From Streptomyces sp. NRRL WC-3618 (GTDB taxonomy: Bacteria; Actinomycetota; Actinomycetes; Streptomycetales; Streptomycetaceae): a stretch of DNA of 64,000 nt. Below, in pieces: positions 15,939-24,746 of this stretch. Made by a program: the position numbers and the translations under genes. The notes below the pieces were generated by a model. It was given only the letters and a program-made list of their open reading frames with translations, was not told where the DNA came from and did not search any database. The stretch lies in assembly GCF_001280005.1 (NCBI RefSeq), contig NZ_LGDW01000303.1, positions 57,372 to 121,371 of the forward strand, given 5' to 3'. The first letter of the stretch is position 1, and each line of letters starts with the position of its first letter.

Positions 15939-17165
15939 GTGAAACGTCCCATGGAAGGCGTACGGATCGTCGAGGTCGCCCAGTACACGTTCGTGCCGGC
16001 GTCCGGCGGGGTCCTCGCCGAGTGGGGGGCCGAGGTCATCAAGATCGAGCACGCGGTCCGCGGCGACGCGCAGCGTGGCCTGGTGAAACTGCTCGGCCTC
16101 GACGTCGTGCCGACGACATCTTTCTTCCCGATCATGGAGGGCCCGAACCGGGGCAAGCGCAGTGTCGGCATCGCTCTGGAGGTGCCGGAAGGCCGAGCCC
16201 TGCTGGACGAGCTGATCCGCTCGGCCGACGTGTTCGTCACGAACTTCCTGCCGGGCGCGCGGGAGAAGCTGCGCATCAACGTCGACGACGTCCGCGTGGT
16301 CAATCCCGACATCATCTACGTCCGCGGCACCGGCTTCGGCGCCCGGGGCGAGGACGCGGGCAAGGGCGGATACGACGGCACGGCGTTCTGGGGCAGGGGC
16401 GGCAGCGCCGACGGCGTCACGCCGGGCGGCGCCGACCGGCCGGCCAGGATGCCGTCGGGAGCGTACGGCGACTCGATGGGCGGCCTGACCATCGCCGGCG
16501 GCATCGCGGCCGCGCTGTACGCCCGCAAGGTGACCGGCGAGCCGTCGGTCGTGGACGTGTCCCTGCTGGGCCTCGGCGCCTGGGCGACCCAGTACTCCGT
16601 CAACCAGGCCCTGCTCGTCGGCGGCCCATTGCCCAAGGTGGAGGAGCCGCGGCACGGCTCGTCGTCGAACCCGCTGGCCGGGTCCTTCCGCACGGCCGAC
16701 GGCCGCTGGCTGCTGCTGGTCATGCTCCAGCCCACCAGGTACTGGCCCGAGTTCTGCGAGCGCATGGGACGGCCGGAACTGGTGACCGATCCGCGCTTCG
16801 CGGGCGACGCCGTCCTGGAGCACGGCGCCGAGGGCGGTGACATTGTCGCGGAGATCATCGGCGGTATCACCCTCGACGAGTGGTGCCGGCGGATGGAGGG
16901 CGCGCAGGGACAGTGGGCACTCGTGCAGAACGCCTACGAGGTCGGCATGGACCCGGCGCTGCGCGAGAACGGCTTCATCACCAAGGTCGTCGACGCCGAC
17001 GGGGTGGAGCGGGAGCTCGTCGCCAACCCGGTCCAGTTCGACGAGACACCCGTGAGGAGCCGACGGGCTCCGCAGTTCGCCGAGCACACCGATGACGTAC
17101 TGCGTGACCTCGGCAAGTCCGAGGAGGAGATCATCGATCTGAAACTCCTCGGTGCGGTCACGTGA
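15939..17165 (+). CDS. CaiB/BaiF family III CoA-transferase
   Basis: A 408-residue family III CoA-transferase. It contains GVRIVEVAQYTFVPASGG and GAEVIKIEHAVRGDAQRG at the N-terminus, and MPSGAYGDSMGGLTIAGGIA, which includes the Asp expected to carry CoA. The length is normal and the fold complete. It moves CoA between carboxylic acids without ATP, so it could activate the acid made by the upstream aldehyde dehydrogenase. GTG at 15939 follows AAGGAG. Just upstream is a near-tandem duplication of CCGGACAAGCAAGG. Confidence 0.92.
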   Translation: MKRPMEGVRIVEVAQYTFVPASGGVLAEWGAEVIKIEHAVRGDAQRGLVKLLGLDVVPTTSFFPIMEGPNRGKRSVGIALEVPEGRALLDELIRSADVFVTNFLPGAREKLRINVDDVRVVNPDIIYVRGTGFGARGEDAGKGGYDGTAFWGRGGSADGVTPGGADRPARMPSGAYGDSMGGLTIAGGIAAALYARKVTGEPSVVDVSLLGLGAWATQYSVNQALLVGGPLPKVEEPRHGSSSNPLAGSFRTADGRWLLLVMLQPTRYWPEFCERMGRPELVTDPRFAGDAVLEHGAEGGDIVAEIIGGITLDEWCRRMEGAQGQWALVQNAYEVGMDPALRENGFITKVVDADGVERELVANPVQFDETPVRSRRAPQFAEHTDDVLRDLGKSEEEIIDLKLLGAVT

Positions 17166-17217
17166 GCGCACCGAGCACCGGCCACGGCGGGGCGTGCCGC
17201 GGAGAGTGGAGCACGTG

Positions 17218-18459
17218 ATGGCCGACATGCGACAGGTGGTGGTCGTGGGCGCCGGCCTCGGTGGTCTGACCGTGGCCGAGGAACTGCGCAGGCTCGGCTT
17301 CGGCGGGTCCGTCGTCGTGGTCGGCGCGGAGGCCGAGCCGCCCTACGACCGGCCGCCGCTGTCGAAGGAGGTGCTGAAGGGCACGCGCGCCAACCCGCCA
17401 CTGCTGCGGGAGCCGAAGGAACTGGACGCCCTCGGGCTGGATCTGCGGCTGGGCACCGTGGCGAGAGGCGTGGATACCACGGCTCGCCGAGTCCACCTGC
17501 AGGGCGGCGGAGAGCTGCCCTACGACGTGCTCGTCATCGCGACCGGCGCGCGGGCCCGCCGGTGGGAAGCCGCCGGGGCCGCGGCGAACGTCTGGACCCT
17601 GCGCACCGCACAGGACGCCGCCCACATCGCTGCGACCGTCGCGGGCCGGGGCCGCATCGGCGTGCTCGGTGCCGGCTTCATCGGGTGCGAGGTGGCGGCC
17701 AGTGCCCGGGAGACGGGCTGCGATGTGACCCTCGTAGAGGTGCGGTCGGCGCCACTGGCACACGCGCTCGGTCCGGAAGCCGGAGCCGAGATCGCCAGAC
17801 GCCACCGGGCGGCCGGGGTCGACTTGCGGTGCGGGGTGACGATCGACGAGGTCGTCCTGGACGGTGAGATCCTTTCCGCGGTCCGGCTCTCCGACGGCAG
17901 GAGTGTCGCGCTCGACGCGTTGGTGGTCGGCCTCGGCGTCGTCCCGGACACCGAGTGGGTCGAGGGCTCGGGGATCGCGGTCGACAACGGCGTCGTGTGC
18001 GACGCGTCCGGGCGGACGTCCCACGAGGACGTCTACGCCGTCGGCGACGCCGCGCGCTGGGTCAACGCGCGCACCGGCCGGCACCGGCGGATCGAGCACT
18101 GGACCACCACGACCGAGCAGGCGGCGATCGTGGCGAGCGGCATCGCCGGGCACCAGCGCCGGGTGCTCGACGAGGTGCCGTACTTCTGGAGCGACCAGTA
18201 CGGCACGAAGATCCAGTGCGTCGGCGAACCGGACGCAGGCGCCGACATCACCGTACGGATGACCGGTGCGGGCGGCGACCGGCCGCTGTACCTCTACAGC
18301 CGCCACGGCGAGCTGACCGGCGTCCTCGGATTCGGTCTCGCCCGCGTCGTGACGCGGCTGCGGGCGCTGGTCGCGGAACGGGCGGCACTCGGGGACGCCC
18401 TGGACATGGTCGACGGACTGCACCCGCAGGCACCGTCACGGACGAATTCACCAACATGA
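17218..18459 (+). CDS. FAD-dependent ferredoxin reductase
   Basis: A 413-residue pyridine nucleotide-disulfide-fold reductase. It contains VVVVGAGLGGLTVAEELRR for FAD, PPYDRPPLSKEVL, IGVLGAGFIGCEVA for NAD(P)H, and EDVYAVGDAARW near the flavin. It has the C-terminal domain of the putidaredoxin/terpredoxin reductase type. It would pass electrons from NAD(P)H to a ferredoxin feeding a P450 or oxygenase. ATG at 17218 is favoured by the upstream GGAG. It lies within the operon between CoA-transferase and SDR, and ferredoxins are encoded at 20.2-20.9 kb on the other strand. Confidence 0.93.
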   Translation: MADMRQVVVVGAGLGGLTVAEELRRLGFGGSVVVVGAEAEPPYDRPPLSKEVLKGTRANPPLLREPKELDALGLDLRLGTVARGVDTTARRVHLQGGGELPYDVLVIATGARARRWEAAGAAANVWTLRTAQDAAHIAATVAGRGRIGVLGAGFIGCEVAASARETGCDVTLVEVRSAPLAHALGPEAGAEIARRHRAAGVDLRCGVTIDEVVLDGEILSAVRLSDGRSVALDALVVGLGVVPDTEWVEGSGIAVDNGVVCDASGRTSHEDVYAVGDAARWVNARTGRHRRIEHWTTTTEQAAIVASGIAGHQRRVLDEVPYFWSDQYGTKIQCVGEPDAGADITVRMTGAGGDRPLYLYSRHGELTGVLGFGLARVVTRLRALVAERAALGDALDMVDGLHPQAPSRTNSPT

Positions 18460-18512
18460 GGAAGACGGAGCGTCACCGTCCAGGTGAGGCCCCGCCGGCG
18501 AGGAGAAACGAC

Positions 18513-19349
18513 ATGACAGGTCGGGTTACGGGCAAGGTCGCACTGATCACCGGTGCCGCACGCGGGCAGGGACGCAGTCACGCCGTCCAGCTCGCCCGCG
18601 AGGGCGCGGACATCATCGCGGTCGACTACCTCACCTCCTTCGACACCGTCAGCTACCCGATGGCGACGCAGGAGGATCAGCGACAGACGGTGAAGGAGGT
18701 CGAGGCGCTCGGCCGGCGGATCCTCACCATCCAGGCCGATGTCCGCGACGAGGCCGCCATGCGGCAGGCGGTGGCCGACGGCGTCGCGGAGTTCGGCAAG
18801 ATCGACGTCGTGGTGGCCAACGCCGGTATCTGCGCGATAGCGAAGGACCAGCCCCTGCAGGCGTGGGTGGACGTCAGCGGCGTCAATCTCGGCGGCGTGC
18901 TCAACACCCTCAACGCGGCGATTCCGCACCTCGGCGCCGGTGCCTCGCTGGTGGTCACCGGTTCCCTCGCCGCCCTGAGCAAGGACGGCCCGAGCTCGGA
19001 GCCAGGCGGCGTGGCCTACACCTGGGCCAAACGGACGCTCGTCTCGCTGGTCCACGACCTCGCCGTCGTGCTGGCTCCTCACTCCATTCGCCTCAACGGG
19101 GTGCACCCGTCCAACTGCAACACGGACATGCTGCACCACGAGGCCATGTACCAGACGTTCCGGCCGGATCTGGAGCACCCCACGCGCGAGGACGCGACCG
19201 AGGCGTTCCCGGTGCTGCATGCCATACCGGTGCCGTGGGTGGAACCCGCGGACGTCAGCCAGGTGATCGTCTTTCTGGCCTCGGACGAGTCGCGCTACAT
19301 CACCGGGCAGTTCATCAACTGCGACGCCGGAGGACATCTCAAGGTCTGA
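18513..19349 (+). CDS. Mycofactocin-type SDR oxidoreductase
   Basis: A 278-residue short-chain dehydrogenase. It contains GKVALITGAARGQGRSHAVQ at the cofactor site, DIIAVDYL after strand 2, an insertion with YPMATQEDQRQTVKEVEALG, VVANAGIC, and the YTWAK catalytic Tyr/Lys. The GQGRSHA loop and the inserted YP-ATxED segment are hallmarks of the mycofactocin-coupled SDR subfamily, whose NAD cofactor is not exchanged and is reoxidised through mycofactocin. The mycofactocin locus at 52.5-60 kb supports this. It probably oxidises an alcohol formed by hydroxylation. AGGAGAAACGAC gives a good ribosome site. Confidence 0.92.
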   Translation: MTGRVTGKVALITGAARGQGRSHAVQLAREGADIIAVDYLTSFDTVSYPMATQEDQRQTVKEVEALGRRILTIQADVRDEAAMRQAVADGVAEFGKIDVVVANAGICAIAKDQPLQAWVDVSGVNLGGVLNTLNAAIPHLGAGASLVVTGSLAALSKDGPSSEPGGVAYTWAKRTLVSLVHDLAVVLAPHSIRLNGVHPSNCNTDMLHHEAMYQTFRPDLEHPTREDATEAFPVLHAIPVPWVEPADVSQVIVFLASDESRYITGQFINCDAGGHLKV

Positions 19350-19387
19350 TCGAGCGGTATCCGGCTGGACAGCGCGGAGGAGGACTG

Positions 19388-20209
19388 ATGCGCGTCGGTT
19401 TTGTCGGGCTGGGCGACCAGGGCGCGCCCATCGCCGCGCGCATCGCGGCGGCGGGGGTCGACTGCACGGTGTGGGCCCGCCGCCCCGAGACGCTCGACCC
19501 ATTCCGCGCCGGCCCGGCCCGGGTGGTCGACGCCCTCGCCGACGTAGGCGAGGGCGTCGACCTGCTCGGGACCTGCCTGTTCGACGCGGTCGGCACATGG
19601 GAGGTCCTTTTCGGGCCGGCCGGTGTCGCACCGGCGATGCCGGCCGGCGCGACGATCGCGGTGCACAGCACGATCTCGCCCGACGAGGTGCGGGCACTGG
19701 CCCGCGAGGCCGCGACGTACGGTCTGCACCTGCTGGACGCCCCGGTGAGCGGTGGCCGGATCCGCGCGGAGGCGGGCGAACTCATCACGATGGTCGGCGG
19801 CGAGCAGAGCACGTTCGCTCGCTTCGATCCGCTGCTGCGGACGTTCTCCGCCGAGGTCGTGCACGTGGGACCCGTGGGTGCGGGCCAGCACGCCAAACTG
19901 CTGAACAACGCCATGCTTGCCGCGCACCTCGCCCTCGCGGCGGACGCCTTCCGGATCGCCGAAGGCCACGGGCTCGATCCCGTGGCCTTCGGAAAGGTGC
20001 TCGCGGGCGGATCGGGCCGGAGCTTCGGCGTCGAAATGTACGCTCGTGTCGGCGGACTGGCGGCCGTCGCCCGGTCCCAGGCCCGGCCGACGCTCGGCAA
20101 GGACGTCGCACTGCTGGCCGACTCGATGGTGTCCGACAGCGAGGGCGGGCTTCTGCTCTCGGCAGCCCGAGCGGCGATCGCCGCGTTCGACACGGCCGCC
20201 GACGACTGA
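19388..20209 (+). CDS. NAD(P)-dependent beta-hydroxyacid dehydrogenase
   Basis: A 273-residue member of the 3-hydroxyisobutyrate dehydrogenase family. It contains MRVGFVGLGDQGAPIAARIA, LLDAPVSGGRIRAEAGELI with the substrate-binding SGG loop, and GPVGAGQHAKLLNNAMLAAH containing the catalytic Lys. It oxidises a beta-hydroxy acid to the semialdehyde or keto acid. GGAGGAGG lies just upstream of the ATG. It closes the 14.4-20.2 kb plus-strand operon and converges on the minus-strand ferredoxin genes. The substrate is unknown, but a branched C4-C5 acid would fit the family. Confidence 0.92.
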   Translation: MRVGFVGLGDQGAPIAARIAAAGVDCTVWARRPETLDPFRAGPARVVDALADVGEGVDLLGTCLFDAVGTWEVLFGPAGVAPAMPAGATIAVHSTISPDEVRALAREAATYGLHLLDAPVSGGRIRAEAGELITMVGGEQSTFARFDPLLRTFSAEVVHVGPVGAGQHAKLLNNAMLAAHLALAADAFRIAEGHGLDPVAFGKVLAGGSGRSFGVEMYARVGGLAAVARSQARPTLGKDVALLADSMVSDSEGGLLLSAARAAIAAFDTAADD

Positions 20210-20241
20210 AGGACGACGCCGGCGGCCGCGTGATTGCGTGC

Positions 20242-20436
20242 TCAGGAGCTGAGCGTGATGGCGCGCTCCGGGCAGTTGGCGGCCCCGGCGCGCGCCGCGG
20301 CCTCCAGCTCCGGGGGCACCGCCTTGTCGGTGCCGATGCTGCAGTAGCCGTCGTCGTCCACGGTGAAGACCTGCGGGGCGACCGCGTTGCAGCGCGCGTG
20401 ACCGGTGCACTTGGCTGAGTCGACGGATGCTTTCAT
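20242..20436 (-). CDS. [3Fe-4S]-type ferredoxin
   Basis: A 64-residue ferredoxin with MKASVDSAKCTGHARCNAVA, an acidic middle and NCPERAITLSS. Three cluster Cys are visible, as in P450-partner ferredoxins. It is the last gene of a minus-strand operon with a 7Fe-type ferredoxin and an adrenodoxin-reductase-type enzyme, so a complete electron chain is encoded in about 2 kb. The ATG is preceded by AGGAAAGGACACAGC. Confidence 0.93.
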   Translation of the reverse strand: MKASVDSAKCTGHARCNAVAPQVFTVDDDGYCSIGTDKAVPPELEAAARAGAANCPERAITLSS

Positions 20437-20502
20437 GTGCTGTGTCCTTTCCTGGGGGCGGCCGGGCGTGTGTCGGACCCGCGCCGGGTGATATCGAGTG
20501 GA

Positions 20503-20853
20503 TCAGGCCCCGGCGCCGACCTGCGGTGGCTGCGCCGCGACGAGCGGGGTGTCGGCGCCGACCGGACCCACGGATCGCGCTCCGCCGGGATTGCCGAGCG
20601 GCGCCCCGTCGACCAGCGGAAGGGAGAAGAAGGCGGCGTTGTCGGCGATCGACGCCTGAAGGGCCCCTGGCACTTCCTGATCGAAGTAGATGGCGTCGTT
20701 CGGGCACACCGGTGCGCAGGCGCCGCAGTCGATGCATTCCTCCGGATTGACGTACAGGGCTCGGGCGCCCTCGTAGATGCAGTCGACCGGACACTCGCGC
20801 ACACACGCGCGATCCTTGAGGTCGACGCACCTGGTGGTGATGACATACGGCAT
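20503..20853 (-). CDS. 7Fe-type (FdxA-like) ferredoxin
   Basis: A 116-residue ferredoxin. The N-terminal 60 residues carry TRCVDLKDRACVRECPVDCI and EECIDCGACAPVCPNDAI, the Cys pattern of [3Fe-4S][4Fe-4S] ferredoxins. The C-terminal 50 residues are Ala/Pro-rich and probably flexible. It lies 14 bp after the reductase gene and before the small ferredoxin. FdxA-type proteins accept electrons from FprA-like reductases, which matches the upstream neighbour. GAGGCAGTCCGTC precedes the ATG. Confidence 0.93.
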   Translation of the reverse strand: MPYVITTRCVDLKDRACVRECPVDCIYEGARALYVNPEECIDCGACAPVCPNDAIYFDQEVPGALQASIADNAAFFSLPLVDGAPLGNPGGARSVGPVGADTPLVAAQPPQVGAGA

Positions 20854-20867
20854 GACGGACTGCCTCC

Positions 20868-22298
20868 TCACGTTCGTGGCGCGAGCCGCGCCGAATCCGA
20901 AACCGCGTCGGCGCGCGCCCGGTCGACGACGGCGTGCATCTGCGCGAGCGAGGTGAGCTTGACGCGCGGTCGCCCGAGCGGTTCGCCGCTCGCCCGCTCG
21001 TGACGGTCGATCGACAGCCACGCGTCCCAGCCGAAGGAGGCCGGAACACCACGGCGGATCCATGCCCGCACCTCGTCCGGCGCGGCACTTGGACGCCCGT
21101 TGAGCCGTCCCCGGCGCAGGTCGTCGAGAAGGGCCGTGACGGTGTTCTCGGCGTCCGACTTGTTCGTGCCGATCACCCCCGAAGGCCCGCGTTTGGCCCA
21201 GCCGACGACGTATTCACCGGTCAGGGCCACGCTGTCGCGGCCCACGAGCCGGCCGGCGACGTTGCGCAGGACGCCGGTGCGGGGATCCAGCGGAAGGCCC
21301 TCGACCGGGCGCGCGCGATAACCGACCGCGCGTATGACGAGGTCGCATGACTGCACCTCGTGCCGGTGGGTCGGCCGCGCGACGACGCGCCCGTCCAGAT
21401 CGGCTTCCAGCACGTTGTGCGCGGTGCGGACCGCGCTCACACGCTCGCCGGCAGGATCACCCAGGAGTTCGACGGGCGAGCGCAGGAAGCGGAGTTCGAT
21501 GCGCCGGTTGCCCGGCGAGGCCGGGCGCCGGGAGAACTCGGTGAGCAGCGCCAGCCGCCGTGCCGCCGGTGAGTTGGCCCCGTGAGCGGCCAGCTCCCGG
21601 GCACTGTGCGGGTCGAGCCGGAGCTCGGCCGGATCGACGACGACATCCACGCCGTCGAGCCGGCCCAGCTCCAGCAACTCCGGTGTGCTGAAGGCGGACT
21701 GGACCGGGCCGCGCCGGCCGAGCACGCTCACCCGGCGCAGCGATGAGGCGGCGAGCACGTCGATCGCCTGGTCAGAGGCGTCGGTTGTGCGAAGGGTCTT
21801 CTCGGGCAGTACGAGCATGCGTGCAACATCGAGCGCGACATTGCCGTTTCCCACGACCACGGCATGGGCGCCGCCCAGGTCGAACTTCCGGTGCGCGTGG
21901 GCCGGGTGGCCGTTGTACCAGCAGACGAAGTGCGTGGCCGGATGCGATCCGGACAGGTCCTCGCCGGGGATGCCCAGCCGTGCGTCGAGTTCGGTGCCCA
22001 TCGCGTACACGACCGCCGTGAACCGTTCGAGCATCTCGGCGCGGGTGATCGCCTCGCCGAACTCGACGCCGCCGAAGAAGCGGACAGCGGGGTGTGCGGC
22101 CGTGCGCTCGAAGACGCGGGCCACAGACTTGATCTTGGGATGGTCGGGTGCGACGCCGGCTCGCACCAGCCCGTAGGGGGTCGGCAGGCAGTCGAAGAGA
22201 TCGACGGCCATGCCCGCGCGCACCAGGTGGTCGGTCGCGTAGAACCCTGAAGGGCCGGCGCCTATGACGGCGATTCGGGGCGGGGGAGTCTGGGCCAC
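20868..22298 (-). CDS. Ferredoxin-NADP reductase, adrenodoxin-reductase (FprA) type
   Basis: A 476-residue FAD/NADPH reductase. It contains RIAVIGAGPSGFYATDHLVR, then FDCLPTPYGLVRAGVAPDHP, AVVVGNGNVALDVARML for NADPH, and YVVGWAKRGPSGVIGTNKSD at the C-terminus. These are the signatures of the adrenodoxin reductase/FprA family, which reduces ferredoxins for P450 systems. I chose GTG at 22296-22298, since the preceding frame lacks conserved sequence. It is the first gene of the minus-strand reductase-ferredoxin operon and shares a divergent control region with the VOC gene, carrying two TACNGTA operators. Confidence 0.94.
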   Translation of the reverse strand: MAQTPPPRIAVIGAGPSGFYATDHLVRAGMAVDLFDCLPTPYGLVRAGVAPDHPKIKSVARVFERTAAHPAVRFFGGVEFGEAITRAEMLERFTAVVYAMGTELDARLGIPGEDLSGSHPATHFVCWYNGHPAHAHRKFDLGGAHAVVVGNGNVALDVARMLVLPEKTLRTTDASDQAIDVLAASSLRRVSVLGRRGPVQSAFSTPELLELGRLDGVDVVVDPAELRLDPHSARELAAHGANSPAARRLALLTEFSRRPASPGNRRIELRFLRSPVELLGDPAGERVSAVRTAHNVLEADLDGRVVARPTHRHEVQSCDLVIRAVGYRARPVEGLPLDPRTGVLRNVAGRLVGRDSVALTGEYVVGWAKRGPSGVIGTNKSDAENTVTALLDDLRRGRLNGRPSAAPDEVRAWIRRGVPASFGWDAWLSIDRHERASGEPLGRPRVKLTSLAQMHAVVDRARADAVSDSARLAPRT

Positions 22299-22373
22299 GT
22301 CTCGGACCTTTCCGGCGACGACGTCGAGCGGAACCTGATCCGTTCCGGGCCTCGAAGGGGCTGTGGAGCACCA

Positions 22374-22392
22374 TACCGTATCAATTACGGGA
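22374..22392. promoter_or_regulatory. TACNGTA-type operator
   Basis: TACCGTA at 22374 and TACGGGA at 22386, 12 bp apart, lie between the divergent FprA-type reductase and VOC genes. The site is 76 bases upstream of the reductase start. Confidence 0.65.
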
Positions 22393-22487
22393 AGCTCCCT
22401 CAAGCGGTGGTCGCAGTGCTGTCGGCCGAAGTTCGGGCGTGTTGACGCAGAGGGCTCCCACTCCTTGCCCCGGTTCGACGAGGTGGT

Positions 22488-22506
22488 TACAGTAGGGTTA
22501 TCGGTA
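22488..22506. promoter_or_regulatory. TACNGTA-type operator
   Basis: TACAGTA at 22488 is followed 12 bp later by ATCGGTA. It lies 26 bases before the VOC gene start, where it could block its promoter. Confidence 0.6.
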
Positions 22507-22531
22507 TCGTCGATGAGGACGGAGGGCCGCC

Positions 22532-23374
22532 ATGCGGAGGCCTCTCGCGGTCGAACGTCTCGGGCAGGTGAACCTGTTCGCGCAGTCCTTGGACGCGGAG
22601 CTGAATCTGCAGCAGGACGTTTTCGGCGCACGGGTTCTCCGGCGGTGGGGGGACGGGCCGGCGGGCAGCAGGCATGCCCTGGTCCTGATCCATCGCACCG
22701 GTGTCGAGACGTTCGCCCCGACCACGCCGGGCGGGGCCGTCGCACTCCGGTCCGACGGCAACGGCCCCGGCTGGGAATCGCTGCAGTGGCAGGTGTCCTC
22801 CCTGGGCGACGCCGTCACGGCGCTTCGAGAGCACGGCGTCCGGGTCGGCGAAGACGCCGCCGGCCGTGCCTTCGTGCGGCCGCAGGACATGCACGGCCTG
22901 GCGATCGGGCTCACCGACCGCCGCGCCGAGAGCCACGACCGCGATCTCGTGGACCGCAAACCCACCTTCCGGTCGGACGAACATGCCCTCGGGCTCGTGG
23001 GCGGCGCGACCGTCAAGGTGGTCGCGGCACAGCCGGAGAAGGCCGCGGCCGATCTCGCCGCGCTGGTGGGCCGGGAGGCATACGCCGTCGAGCGACGGCA
23101 CCTGAACATGGCCGGGCACGGAGTGCGGTTCGACGACCATGCCGTCGAGTACGTCGGCTCGGCGACCGGCTCGCGGGCGGACCTTGCCGGTGGCCACCTC
23201 GTCGAGCGCGGGGAGCGGATCTTCTGCCTGACCTTCACTGTGCGGGATCTGCTCGCGGCGCGGACGTTCCTGGTGGGAAGGGATGTGCGGTTCCAGCAGT
23301 TCGGCCGGCACAGCCTCCTCCTCGCCCCGGTCGACGCCGGGGGAGCGCGCATCGAGATCACCGACACCGACTGA
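22532..23374 (+). CDS. VOC-superfamily protein (extradiol dioxygenase-like)
   Basis: A 280-residue protein with two vicinal-oxygen-chelate modules, about residues 8-130 and 150-280. LGQVNLFAQSLDAELN opens the first module and LTFTVRDLLAARTFLVGRDV lies in the second. The metal-binding His normally at the first strand is replaced (QVNLF), so extradiol dioxygenase activity is doubtful; an isomerase, epimerase or binding role is possible. GGAGGGCCGCC precedes the ATG. It lies in front of the metal-dependent hydrolase on the same strand. VOC family membership is clear; the reaction is not. Confidence 0.78.
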   Translation: MRRPLAVERLGQVNLFAQSLDAELNLQQDVFGARVLRRWGDGPAGSRHALVLIHRTGVETFAPTTPGGAVALRSDGNGPGWESLQWQVSSLGDAVTALREHGVRVGEDAAGRAFVRPQDMHGLAIGLTDRRAESHDRDLVDRKPTFRSDEHALGLVGGATVKVVAAQPEKAAADLAALVGREAYAVERRHLNMAGHGVRFDDHAVEYVGSATGSRADLAGGHLVERGERIFCLTFTVRDLLAARTFLVGRDVRFQQFGRHSLLLAPVDAGGARIEITDTD

Positions 23375-23446
23375 GCCGCCTCCGCGTGCGATCGCGGAGT
23401 TCCGGCGAGGTGGGCGACACCTTGCTGACTGGAATTGGAGGACCGC

Positions 23447-24589
23447 ATGCTGCCACCTGATGCCCAGATCGTCTCCGTGGACGACCACGTCATCGAGCAC
23501 CCGAACGTCTGGACCGACCGCCTGCCCAAGAAGTACCAGGAGGCCGGCCCTCGGATCGAGCACCGACCGGACGGCAGCGACGTATGGATCTACGAGGGCG
23601 AGCTCGCCGGCACCCTGGCCCTCAACGCGGTCGCCGGCAAGGATCCCAAGGACTTCGGGCTCGATCCGCGCAGCTTCGACGACATGCTTCCGGGCTGCCA
23701 CGACATCCACGACCGCATCCGGGACATGGACCTCGAGGGCGTCTGGGCCCAGATGTGCTTCCCGAACATGGGCGGATTCGCCGGCAGCGGATTCGCGGGG
23801 TCGAAGGATGTCGACCTTGCGGCCGCGTGCGTCCGGGCCTACAACGACTTCATCCTGGACGAGTGGTGCGCGGCCTATCCCGAACGTCAGATTCCGCTGG
23901 TGATGGTGCCGTACTGGAACGTCGAGCAGACCGTGGCCGAGATCGAGCGGACCGCGGCCAAGGGTGCCAAGAGCGTGACCTTCCCGGAACTGCCCGACCG
24001 GCGCGATCTGCCGTCATGGCACAGCGACCACTGGGACCCGGTGCTCGCGGCCGCCGCCGCCCACGACCTGCCGCTCTCGCTGCACTTCGGGTCGGGCGGT
24101 AACCCGCAGGCCTCACCGGAGGCGATGACCACGAACTTCACCGTGGCCATCTCGCTGTTCGGCCTCAACTCGATGTCCGCGACCGCGGAACTGCTGCTCT
24201 CGCCCGTCTTCCACAAGCACCCGAACCTCAAGGTCGCGCTGTCCGAGGGCGGGATCGGCTGGATGCCGTACATGCTCGAGCGCATCGACACGGTGTGGGA
24301 GCGGCACCGCTGGTACAACGAGGTCAACAGGGACGTCCGTCCCTCGGAACTGTTCAAGGACCACGTCTACGGGTGCTTCATCTCCGACCGGGCCGGTGTG
24401 TTCACGCGCCATCTGATCGGCGTGGAGAACATCATGTTCGAGAGCGATTACCCGCACTCCGACAGCAACTGGCCCCAGACCCGCAAGTTGCTCGAGAACG
24501 TCATGCTCGACGTTCCGGACGACGAGGTCCGCCTGATGGTGGAACTCAACGCCCGCCGTCTGTACAACTTCCCGCGCTCCGACGCCTGA
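23447..24589 (+). CDS. Amidohydrolase-2 family metal-dependent hydrolase
   Basis: A 380-residue TIM-barrel hydrolase. It has VSVDDHVIEHPNVW at the N-terminus, DLPLSLHFGSGG with a metal His, VALSEGGIGWMPYMLER, and ENIMFESDYPHSDSNWP with the catalytic Asp. The family includes decarboxylases and C-C or C-N hydrolases. The first motif here is D-H-V-x-E rather than HxH, as in many actinobacterial catabolic paralogues. TTGGAGGACCGC places the ribosome site at the ATG. It ends before a strong bidirectional hairpin. A role in ring opening or decarboxylation is plausible but unproven. Confidence 0.88.
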   Translation: MLPPDAQIVSVDDHVIEHPNVWTDRLPKKYQEAGPRIEHRPDGSDVWIYEGELAGTLALNAVAGKDPKDFGLDPRSFDDMLPGCHDIHDRIRDMDLEGVWAQMCFPNMGGFAGSGFAGSKDVDLAAACVRAYNDFILDEWCAAYPERQIPLVMVPYWNVEQTVAEIERTAAKGAKSVTFPELPDRRDLPSWHSDHWDPVLAAAAAHDLPLSLHFGSGGNPQASPEAMTTNFTVAISLFGLNSMSATAELLLSPVFHKHPNLKVALSEGGIGWMPYMLERIDTVWERHRWYNEVNRDVRPSELFKDHVYGCFISDRAGVFTRHLIGVENIMFESDYPHSDSNWPQTRKLLENVMLDVPDDEVRLMVELNARRLYNFPRSDA

Positions 24590-24599
24590 GGCACAGCAC

Positions 24600-24654
24600 A
24601 GCCCCGCCCGGCCACCGACATGTGAGGGGACAGTGTCGGTGGCCGGGCGGGGCT
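24600..24654. terminator. 20-bp perfect hairpin, bidirectional terminator
   Basis: AGCCCCGCCCGGCCACCGAC at 24600-24619 pairs fully with 24635-24654 around a 15-base loop. It lies between the convergent amidohydrolase and aldehyde dehydrogenase genes. There is no long T-run, as is usual in high-GC actinomycetes. Confidence 0.85.
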
Positions 24655-24746
24655 GCGTCTGACGCCCGCGGCTGCGCCGTACTTGAAGAGCAGCGCGGGC
24701 CGGCGGATGCGCCGTGCACGCACCGGAAAGGCACGTCCGCGAGGAG

